A stretch of 64,000 bases of DNA from Rehmannia glutinosa. Lineage: Eukaryota > Streptophyta > Magnoliopsida > Lamiales > Orobanchaceae. A program made the translations under genes and the position numbers. Under the pieces are notes generated by a model. That model did not search any database. It had not been told where the DNA came from and saw only the letters and a list, made by a program, of their open reading frames with translations. Of the stretch, positions 1 through 8,546 are shown in pieces. Every line of letters starts with the position of its first letter. The first letter of the stretch is position 1. Location of the stretch: contig CM071930.1 of NCBI GenBank assembly GCA_016081115.2, positions 36,927,335 through 36,991,334 of the forward strand. Reading direction: 5' to 3'.

Positions 1-604
1 TCTTCTCGTCTACATCCTTGCAAAGTACAACTTCATTTGATTCAATATCCTTGATTTGGCATACACCCATGTTGAATCCAACATTGTAACCCTTGTCACG
101 AGTTGATCGATGCTCGATAAGTTGAAGTTGAGTCCTTCAACATATGCAACATCCGTGATTTCTAATCCATTCCTCTTGGTGGATCCAATGCCTCTTATTT
201 CACCAGGAGCTTCATTTCCTCCAAATATGACTTTTGCTCCTTTAACTTCCTTGAATTTTGACAGATTTTTCTTATTTCTGTCATATGTCCGGGAATGACC
301 ACTATCCATGTACCAGGTCCCTTGGCACTCACATTCCTTGAACCGCAATCAAGGAAATTAAGTTTTAGGTACCCATACTTGTGCAGGTCTGAGGGGTTAG
401 AATTGTAAGATGATCCAACCAGCCTATAGCCAAATGATTTGACTCTAAGGGGTTGCCATCTATCAATGCCATAATCATAATTAATCCTGGCAAATTGCTT
501 GGGGATTTTAGGTTCATACAGTTGTCTCTTTTGTCTGTATGCCTGCATATGTGTTTTAGCAATTGCCTTTCCTGGGTAATTGTGGTGTCTTTGAGTGTAG
601 TGCC
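1..604 (-). pseudogene. Sirevirus S1 gag-pol fragment: spacer and aspartic protease region
   Basis: On the minus strand this continues the S1 polyprotein. Recognisable pieces in order are DRWQPLRVK, GYRLVGSSYN, TWYMDSG (aspartic protease active-site DSG kept), KVIFGGNE and LEITDVAYVEG, the last leading into the pre-integrase region. The equivalent stretch of S3 lies at about 54100-54600 on the plus strand. Frames switch at least twice (one around 300, just after DSG, giving HSRTYD where the family has a CSRHMTG-like sequence), so no intact protease can be made. In an intact element the protease cuts the Gag-Pol precursor inside the virus-like particle. Confidence 0.8.
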
Positions 605-1364
605 TGTTTGATACATGTTTTTATCTTAATTTTGATGATTTTATTTTGTCACCAAAACAATGCTTTTAAAGGTTGTCCAAATACTCCTAAATGATTTAAA
701 ATGGTTTTAATATTTTCCGGAGTATTTCATCAAGTTTATTTTTGATAATAATGGACAACACTTTTAATGATTTTATATCAATGGATTTTTCACTCCTAAA
801 CAAGGTTCCTAAATGTTGTCTAAATACTCTCGATTGGTTTAAAATGTTTTTACTAAATTTTTGGAGTATTTCTTGGGTTTTATTTTCGACAAAAATTGGA
901 CAACATTTCGTCTCGTGGTCGGTCGCCTATAGGGCAACCCGTACTGAAGATGTTTTTAGAAACAGAAAATGAGACGGAAGGAAAACAAGCGGTCGGCCGT
1001 GCATATCGGGTGTCGGCCGGTCGGTCGGCCGTGGCCGCCCAGTGCGGCCGGTGCACTGCAAGTGTGTTTGAAATGAGAACTTTTAAACCTTGCAAAATCC
1101 ATAAGGGGACGGTTGGGGTGATGGTCGACCGGTCGAGGTAGCGTCGGCCGGCCGCCTGTGTTATTTTTTGTGTATTTTTTTCAACGTCTATTTCGTGCGG
1201 CCGACTCCCCTTTGTATTAATGACAAAAATATGACCGTTTGACAAACAAACACATTTCCTTAAATTGTGGGATTGATTTCTAACAGCTATATTCTTGATT
1301 TTAATTGTATTTTTCTGTAGATTTTCAATCCCCAAGAGGAGCCTATGCTTGATCAATCATCTCC

Positions 1365-1372
1365 TATAAATA
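1365..1372 (+). promoter_or_regulatory. TATA box of the element E 5' LTR
   Basis: TATAAATA sits between GC-rich upstream LTR sequence and an A-rich, CAACA-containing leader, the usual position for the LTR promoter. The same motif is at 7817-7824 in the 3' LTR. It implies that transcription starts around 1395-1405 and that the hairpin array below is transcribed. Confidence 0.65.
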
Positions 1373-1566
1373 GAGGAAGTTTTGGAGCAACCAAAACAAC
1401 AATTGAGATACTACACAACAAGATACACTTCAAGCAAACACTTGGTCCTTCATTGTTTTATTTCTTGTTGTAATTTGCCTAGCTATTCACTTTCACATTC
1501 TTGAGGTCTAGGCTATTCTTGATTACACTTGCACTCAATTGTATTATTCATTATCGAGTTGTAATC

Positions 1567-1825
1567 TTGAATTTGTGGTCGTCATTCAAACACAAGATAT
1601 CCTTGTGAGTGTTCTTGTGGTAAGAACACACTTGGGTGATCTAGGTGTTAGGTGTGAGAAGATTGTGGTAATCTTCTTATTGAGGTGTTGAAGAATTTGG
1701 TATTCTTCAAGGTTGAAGATTGTGGTAATCTTCACAAGGTGCCGTTGAAGGAAGATTGTGGTAATCTTCAAAGGGAGATTGTGGTAATCTCAAAGGTGGT
1801 GTTGAAGAAGAGTGTGGTGCTCTTC
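1567..1825 (+). other. Tandem array of GTGGT-loop hairpins in the transcribed LTR leader
   Basis: Hairpins with five-base loops lie at 1609-1629 (GTGTTCTT/AAGAACAC), 1657-1677 (AGAAGATT/AATCTTCT), 1688-1710 (TTGAAGAAT/ATTCTTCAA, loop TTGGT), 1714-1734 (TGAAGATT/AATCTTCA), 1751-1769 (GAAGATT/AATCTTC), 1775-1791 (GAGATT/AATCTC) and 1807-1825 (GAAGAGT/GCTCTTC with one T-G pair). A weaker one is at 1567-1589 (TTGAAT/ATTCAA around TTGTGGTCGTC). The loop is GTGGT in all but one of the seven strong hairpins, while stem bases differ on both arms together, so pairing is kept. The array lies about 200-450 bases downstream of the TATA box, so it should be in the RNA. Function is unknown; an RNA-protein binding or packaging element is an inference. 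Confidence 0.75.
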
Positions 1826-2085
1826 AAGGTGTTGTAAGTTGAATTTGTATTAATTTTGGTAATTAATAAAATTCTTTTTTTTCGAAATCCATCCCGGATA
1901 TCTTTGGGGTGGTAGAGGATTAGGCCCTAGGTGGGTTGAACCTCTTTAAATCGACGTGTGTTGTTTATATTCCGCACCTTTATTATTATACTTGAGCATT
2001 CGGTTTTAAAAAGAGGGCGAAATCGAAAAGATGGAGATAATCTATTCACCCCCTCTAGATTATCGTAGCCGCTTGGACTTACAAG

Positions 2086-2098
2086 TGGTATCAGAGCC
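2086..2098 (+). other. Primer binding site of element E (Met-tRNA type)
   Basis: TGGTATCAGAGCC lies two bases after the LTR end and is complementary to the 3' end of plant methionine tRNA, the standard Copia primer. Confidence 0.9.
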
Positions 2099-2102
2099 AA
2101 AC

Positions 2103-3534
2103 TCTTTGGCAAGCTCGTTTCACATCGCGAGTGAAGAGAAACGATCGACGGTTACAAACGAAGCTCATCTATCCGGCACCTCCACCACCAAGCCACCTCG
2201 GTTTGATTCCAAAAATTTTATATTTTGGAAAGAAAGAATGGAATGCTACTTACAAGGTTGCGGGTTCGACATTTGGAACACCGTCATTAATGGAGAATCC
2301 ATTCCGACGAAAGATACACCATACACCTCAAAAGGCTTCAAAAGCTCAATGATGGAGAAAAGAAAATCATCTCCTTAAACGGTAAGGCTTTAAATATTTT
2401 GTATTGTTCATTTACTAATTTAGAATATGAACATATTGTAGGAATAAAGTCGGCACATGAAGTATGGCAAAGATTAGAAGCCATCTATGGAGTATTTGCA
2501 AATGAAAGGAGTCAAACAAAAGCATCTACTTCTCAAGGTCATATAAGCTCAAATCTAAGGAATAAGCCTCTTACAACTTCCAAATGTAAAGAAGTTGAAT
2601 ATTGCTTTATGGGCATCAATGAAGAAAATGAGGTATGTCTTAAGCCCTCTACTTCTTATGATATCATTATTCAAAATGATTATAGTGATTTACAAATTGA
2701 TTATGATGAACTTCAAAATGAATTCCAAAGCTTACTTGTTAGATACAAAAACTTGAAAAAGGAATTCAATATTTTGAAAAATGATAAGGATAGTTTATTT
2801 ACTTCTTATGAATCACTATCATGTGCTCACACCACCACACTTGACAAGGTTAGAAACCTTGAAAAAGAAAATAGTACTCTTGTTGAGAATATTGATTGCA
2901 TGAAAAAGGATTTATTAAAATCCAACTTGAGTACCAATAAAATGTCCAATATTGTTGATATTAATAATGGTGATAAAGGACTTGATCATAAGCCTAATGT
3001 TGTTAATCATATGAAAAAGGATCAAGTCAATATGCATATTGGTCATTATGCTCCTAAAATTATTACTTGTTTTTATTGTGGTAAAAAGGGTCATACGGCT
3101 AATTCTTGTCGGGCTAGAAATAGCTCTAAATATCGTTGGAGACCTAAAAGTCTCAAAGCTAATCTTAAAGGACCCAAACACATGAGGGTACCACAAAACA
3201 ATGTGCTATTAGGTACCGGCAAAGCAAAAATCGGAGAAAAATCATGCCACCAAGAAAACATCAAATGAACGTTTCATTTGATCAAAGAAGGAGAAACTAC
3301 TCTCAACAAAGCCAATTTCCAAGAAGAGCGTATAATCAAAAATGGGAAGAACACAATCCTTGGAAATGGCAAAGACATCATCAACAAGATGATTTTCAAA
3401 GAAGAAACCATCAACCATGGGAAGGTAACCAATCTTGGAAATGGAGAAGTCTTCATCAACAAAGTGACTTCTCAATGGGAAGATATCATCAACAATGGGA
3501 AAGACACAACCCATGGAAACGGCGTAATTGGTAA
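2103..3534 (+). pseudogene. Copia-type gag of element E (broken)
   Basis: Gag forms the particle and binds the RNA. The N-terminal part has the Copia gag signature (PPRFDSKNFIFWKERMECYL) in one frame up to 2378. The next part (from about 2351, DGEKKIISLNGK to KSAHEVWQRLEAIYG) is in another frame to 3268 and includes a long Asn/Glu/Lys-rich coiled-coil stretch and a CCHC knuckle, CFYCGKKGHTANSC, at 3066-3107. A third frame (about 3244-3534) codes a Gln/Trp/Arg-rich tail with repeated NPWKW- and HHQQ-type units. The gag core looks shortened after IYG: it runs within a few codons into Ser/Thr-rich sequence. No convincing start codon remains, and the frame is open into the LTR. At least two frameshifts make it non-functional as read. 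Confidence 0.75.
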
Positions 3535-4396
3535 ACCGTATCTCCCCATTTGTATATGCATTTTATTTTTAAATCTATGCATACTCTTAATTGTGTCTTA
3601 ATTGCAAAATGAATCTTCAAGTATTTATTTTTAATATAGGTTTCTTATATATTTATGAGTTTAAATTTTTAAAAAAAGAGACCTTGCATGATTTTCTAAA
3701 ACCCTTGAGCATTTTATTAGACTTATGTGGCTTATTATCTCTTATGAAATCTTATAGCATAAGCTCTTGTGATATCTCATAATACTTGCCTACACTTGTA
3801 TTTTCTATGCATATGTTGTCTAAGAAATGTGTAGGATACATATTTCATACTCATTGGCTATTACGTCATCAAGGTTCTTAAACCATCGAGGTATGTCTAC
3901 TCGTATTTCTCTTTAAACTCGATATTATATCTTTCAAGATATTTCATTTTGACCCCTTAAGTGCCCCTAATTGATTCGCAAATATTTTCTTTTAAAAGGC
4001 ACTACGTGTTTAGTCTCGATTTTATCGTTTATATGTTTTCCAAAACCCATATTTGTTGGATATAGTCCAAAATTATATTTTTGCAAAGTTTTAAAACTTT
4101 TGGGGTGAAAAATCGAATTTTGGAAAACTCGGGAGAAAGAAAAAAATCACTGGGGCCGGTCACGCACGGGGGCGGCGGTCGTCGCTGCACCTCGACCGGT
4201 CGCCCCTACCTCGACCGGTCGCCAGAGGCCAAGTTTTCAGGTTTTAAACTCTCTGTCCTCGTTTCAAAACAGAGCTTTGACAATATTTTCTCAAACCCTA
4301 TAGCGTTTTTACCCCTTTTTTCTAAAATCTTCAATTCTTCATCATTTTCACGATTCTTGTTGCTAATCTTCTTATTTTCACAAGAATCTTACATAT
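3535..4396 (+). other. Non-coding leader between gag and ORF2 of element E, with GC-rich palindromes
   Basis: AT-rich sequence without a supportable ORF. Around 4150-4230 a sharp GC-rich island carries CGACCGGTCG twice (4192-4201 and 4211-4220), the same 10-bp palindrome found in the LTRs. In the position where pol would lie in an autonomous relative there is only this leader. Confidence 0.55.
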
Positions 4397-5794
4397 ATGG
4401 CACCTCCAAGAAATTCTATCGAACGAAATCCTCAAAAGAGGAGAAGGAGGCAAAGGGGTGAATCTTCTTCCAATCCCCAACAAGATGATATTCTACAAAG
4501 AGACCATCAAAATCGAAACTACGGAAGAGGAGATTGTCGAATTAAGAGCGGGGTTTCAAAATCGAGCATTCATTGGGACTCTAGTAAGTTATCACTCCTC
4601 TACGAGCCTCCTCTAGAGCTAATAGATTTCGATTTTTAAATAAACTTGCGGAGGAACATTATGAGAATATTGGATTGAATGATAAGAAAATTGCGTGCAC
4701 TCGTATGGTTCGTTTTCAAGCTTTTCATGATGAATTTCCGGATATTAGAGCTTACTTTGAAATTCAAGGATGGGTTTCACTTTGGGATAATCCGTGTTTG
4801 CACTATGATGACGAGCTTATAAAACTTTTCTATGCAAATATGTGGATTGTTGATGCTACGATAGATAATCCTTTGGAACTTCACACATTTGTTAATGGTA
4901 GGCATTATTCATGGACATTGGCGATATTTGTGATCACTTTAACGTGCCAAATGATGGAGTAGTCAATGTGAATTGCACCCGTTGGGATGATAACATTTTT
5001 CGGTGTATCACTAGATGATGTGAAAACCTTTTTAGGAGTATATCCGAAGTGACATACTCGGCAATGCCGCCAAATTATCGGATTATATCTATCATTTGCT
5101 CCTATTGTGTTTGTGGAAAGGAAGTAAAACTTCCAAGTAATCTCGAACTCTTTCTCACCTATAAGATTGTTCGAGGAGAAAGAGTAAATTATGGGGCAAT
5201 TTTTGTATATTGCTTGTTGGAATCTAGAAAGCTTACCAAGAAGAAATATACCTTGGGAAATTTGATTTGCCGACTCTTATACTTATCGGGATACCCGGAA
5301 AATGAAATGAATACCGAAATTCGTCACAATGATTTTGATAATGCCAACATTCTACAAATGGTAAGAATGCGACGACATTTACCACGGGTTCCTACCAAAG
5401 CCGCTGGGGGCGTGCCCGACATCAACAACAACCTCGGGATGATTTCTTTAATGACAATGAGGTTGAAAATATTGGAAGAGGTGAGTTTGACGAACAAGGA
5501 GATGATGTGAGGAATGAAGAGGAAAATGAAGAAGAAAATGTGGGAAATGAACAAGATATTAGGGAAGAAGAAAATGAGGAAGGAGATGAAGACGAGTTGG
5601 ATGTTGAAGATCTAAATATCAAAGAGAGAATGGCCAAAGTGGAAAGAGAAACATTTAGAGATGTGGCCTCTCTTAGAAAAGAGCTCCGGGTCGTGAAAAA
5701 GGAAAATTCTAGTTTGAAGAAGTCAATTGGCAAATTGAAGAAATTCATCAAGGACCTCATACCCGGAACTTGCTTCTCTTCGGACGAAGATTGA
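4397..5794 (+). pseudogene. ORF2 of element E: plant transposon-protein-like domain plus acidic coiled-coil tail
   Basis: It starts MAPPRNSIERN and passes through at least three frames: 4397-4639, then about 4638-4962, then 5049-5510 and a last frame to 5794. The core contains VRFQAFHDEFPDI, ELIKLFYANMW, TFVNGRHYSW, FGVSLDDVKTFL, then LFLTYKIVRGERVNYG and CRLLYLSGY. This layout resembles the plant 'putative transposon protein' family (Pfam Transposase_32-like) from memory. The last ~100 codons are extremely Glu-rich followed by a Lys/Leu heptad coiled coil (ERMAKVERETF to KLKKFIKDL). No membrane segment is seen. Function is unknown. The same kind of domain begins the extra ORF of S3, so it is probably an accessory element protein, not a true transposase. 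Confidence 0.6.
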
Positions 5795-7030
5795 TATCCC
5801 CACCCCCTTTACTTTCTAGCATTTTCATTAATGATGTTTTGTATTTTGATGAATTTTTTGTAAAACTCATTTGTACTAATGATATTTGCTTGTTTTTCTT
5901 AAAGGGTTAAAATTGCAAGTTGATAATGACTTGTGAATGATCATGACTTTGATGGAGTATTTGATGGTAAAAATGCTCTAAAGCATTGTTTGATAATTGG
6001 TATGAAGTACTTGATGGTAAAAGTGCTTCTTTTATTGCTTTGTTCATTATGCTTAGTTGGACATGTTGGGACATTTGATACATGTATTGTTGAAAGCATG
6101 ACTTATTACTTGTTGGATGCTCTAATTGTTGGCATTTGAAATGCCTTGATCATTCTTAGCTTATCTCAATTGGGTTGAACCCTTGAGAATCTACTTTGAG
6201 CTTGTTAATTGATGAACAAATTATTGCATATGGTGCATATGATCTTTTTGAGCTTTGAAATGAGGTTGATTGATGTTATGAAATTTTTTGGCTTGAACCA
6301 TTTACAAAGGTTATATACAACCTCTTCTATTTTTCACACACACAAGGTGTTTGTTAAAATGTCGCAATGAAACTTTCAACTTCTACATGATTCTCTTGCT
6401 TCAAAATGTCTTATAATCCTTTTGAAATCATGTTTTTAGCTTACTAATAAGCTTATGGATCTTTTATGTTTCAATTATCAAATTTTCCTTGAATTATTAT
6501 GCCTTAATTGCTCAACGGCTATTAAACCGTTCCTTTGGCGCGCTTCAATATTATCGTATGGTGTTTTCACCATCCTAACATTCTTTTTGATGATTCCAAA
6601 GGGGAGAAACAGGATATTGTAAAGGATATTGGCTCATTAGCTCAAAGAAGCTAATAAAAGCTTGTCATAAAAGTTATAAGCTATGGCTCATAAAAGCCAT
6701 AAGTTGTGATTTGTTCTCAGTCCAATTGTTGCTTGATGGACTTATATTATTGTTTAATGTTGTTTTGTGACAGGGGGAGCTTATAAGCTCTTGATCAAAT
6801 CGTAAAAGCTAAAAGCTTTTACTTATGGATTATTGCTCTTACATTATTCTTGTTGTGCTTGTTGATAGGGGGAGCTTGTGCTTACTATTGAAAATATTTA
6901 CTCCCTACTTGGTTGCGTTAATATTTTTGGAAATTTTGGTTGCTTCCAAACGGTCAAATGTTTTTACCGGAAAATCATTTCTAAATTGCTCTCTTAGTTT
7001 GTGTAAAAATTGTTTTGGTTTGTAATCATC
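5795..7030 (+). other. 3' non-coding region of element E with repeated polypurine tracts
   Basis: No coding region is supportable. Polypurine runs recur at 6598-6609 (AAAGGGGAGAAA), 6773-6779 and 6867-6874 (both in AGGGGGAGCTT context), ahead of the tract next to the 3' LTR. Repeated polypurine tracts in this region are a known Sirevirus trait. Short palindromes of the AAGCTTTTA type are frequent around 6640-6830. Confidence 0.55.
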
Positions 7031-7043
7031 AAAAAGGAGGAGA
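7031..7043 (+). other. Polypurine tract of element E
   Basis: AAAAAGGAGGAGA lies one base before the TGTTTG start of the 3' LTR, the place where plus-strand DNA synthesis is primed. Confidence 0.85.
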
Positions 7044-7044
7044 T

Positions 7045-8540
7045 TGTTTGATACATGTTTTTATCTTAATTTTGATGATTTTATTTTGTCACCAAAACAA
7101 TGCTTTTAAAGGTTGTCCAAATACTCCTAAATGATTTAAAATGGTTTTAATATTTTCCGGAGTATTTCATCAAGTTTATTTTTGATAATAATGGACAACA
7201 CTTTTAATGATTTTATATCAATGGATTTTTCACTCCTAAACAAGGTTCCTAAATGTTGTCTAAATACTCTCGATTGGTTTAAAATGTTTTTACTAAATTT
7301 TCGGAGTATTTCTTGGGTTTTATTTTCGACAAAAATTGGACAACATTTCTGTCTCGTGGTCGACCGGTCGCCCTATAGGGCAACCCGTACCTGAAGATGT
7401 TTTTAGAAGCAGAAAATGAGACGGAAGGAAAACAAGCGGTCGGCTGGCCGCCCGGGTGTCGGCCGGTCGGTCGGCCGACGGTCGCCAGTGCGGCCGTACA
7501 CTGCAAAGTGTGTTTGAAAGCAGAACTTTTAAACCTTGCAAAATCCATAAGGGGACCGGTTGGGGTGATGGTCGGCCGGTCGAGGTAGACGTCGCCGGCC
7601 GCCCTGTGTTATTTTCTTTGTGTATTTTTTCAACGTCTATTTACGTGCGACCGTCGCCCGTGTATTGATTAATGACAAAAATATGACCGTTTGACAAAAA
7701 CACATTTCCTTAAATTGTGGGATTGATTTCTAACATGACTATATTCTTGATTTTAATTGTATTTTTCTGTAGATTTTCAATCCCCAAGAGGAGCCTATGC
7801 TTGATCAATCATCTCCTATAAATAGAGGAAGTTTTGGAGCAACCAAAACAACAATTGAGATACTACACAACAAGATACACTTCAAGCAAACACTTGGTCC
7901 TTCATTGTTTTATTTCTTGTTGTAATTTGCCTAGCTATTCACTTTCACATTCTTGAGGTCTAGGCTATTCTTGATTACACTTGCACTCAATTGTATTATT
8001 CATTATCGAGTTGTAATCTTGAATTTGTGGTCGTCATTCAAACACAAGATATCCTTGTGAGTGTTCTTGTGGTAAGAACACACTTGGGTGATCTAGGTGT
8101 TAGGTGTGAGAAGATTGTGGTAATCTTCTTATTGAGGTGTTGAAGAATTTGGTATTCTTCAAGGTTGAAGATTGTGGTAATCTTCACAAGGTGCCGTTGA
8201 AGGAAGATTGTGGTAATCTTCAAAGGGAGATTGTGGTAATCTCCAAAGGTGGTGTTGAAGAAGAGTGTGGTGCTCTTCAAGGTGTTGTAAGTTGAATTTG
8301 TATTAATTTTGGTAATTAATAAAATTCTTTTTCTTTTCGAAATCCATCCCGGATATACTGGGGTGGTAGAGGATTAGGCCCTAGGTGGGTTGAACCTCTT
8401 TAAATCGACGTGTGTTGTTTATATTCCGCACCTTTATTATTATACTTGAGCATTCGGTTTTAAAAAGAGGGCGAAATCGAAAAGATGGAGATAATCTATT
8501 CACCCCCCCCTCTAGATTATCGTAGCCGCTTGGACTTACG
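7045..8540 (+). repeat. 3' LTR of element E
   Basis: This 1496-bp copy of 605-2083 has its TATA box at 7817-7824. The terminal CA is changed to CG (8539-8540). It is followed by the duplicated AGTGCC. Differences from the 5' LTR concentrate in the GC-rich block 7340-7670. The hairpin array is kept. Confidence 0.92.
8019..8278 (+). other. Second copy of the GTGGT-loop hairpin array (3' LTR)
   Basis: This is the same eight hairpins as 1567-1825, shifted by 6452 bases, with one extra C after the sixth hairpin. Every stem and loop is unchanged from the 5' copy. Confidence 0.75.
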
Positions 8541-8546
8541 AGTGCC

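Larger units (their letters stand above)
605..2083 (+). repeat. 5' LTR of element E
   Basis: This 1479-bp terminal repeat begins TGTTTGATAC and ends TTACA, two bases before the primer site. It contains a GC-rich block with CGGCCG/GGTCGACC motifs (about 900-1220), a TATA box at 1365, and downstream of that an array of small hairpins (1567-1825). Its partner is 7045-8540. The two copies differ mainly by small indels inside the GC-rich block. Confidence 0.92.
605..8540 (+). mobile_element. Complete pol-less LTR retrotransposon 'E' with gag and a plant transposon-protein-like ORF
   Basis: Two long direct repeats, 605-2083 and 7045-8540, both start TGTTTGATAC. The left ends TTACA and the right TTACG. 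AGTGCC flanks both sides (599-604 and 8541-8546), giving a 5-6 bp target duplication. A Met-tRNA primer site follows the left LTR and a polypurine tract precedes the right one. Inside are a broken gag with a CCHC zinc knuckle (2103-3534) and a second ORF (4397-5794). I see no protease, integrase, reverse transcriptase or RNase H, so the element must borrow them. The LTRs are nearly identical apart from one GC-rich block, so insertion is fairly recent. It interrupts S1. It is best called a large non-autonomous (LARD/TR-GAG type) Copia-like element. Confidence 0.9.

Noticed and set aside
1567..1825. Considered a CRISPR-like array because of regularly repeated palindromic units
   Set aside because: This is a plant LTR; the unit spacing is irregular, the stems vary and no cas-type genes exist.
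1927..2112. Minus-strand open frames in the LTR of element E
   Set aside because: They lie in terminal repeat DNA, have no family motif, and overlap the LTR end and primer site.
3278..3601. 107-codon frame overlapping the end of element E gag
   Set aside because: The Gln/Trp/Arg-rich frame at 3244-3534 fits a gag tail; this frame is its shifted reading.
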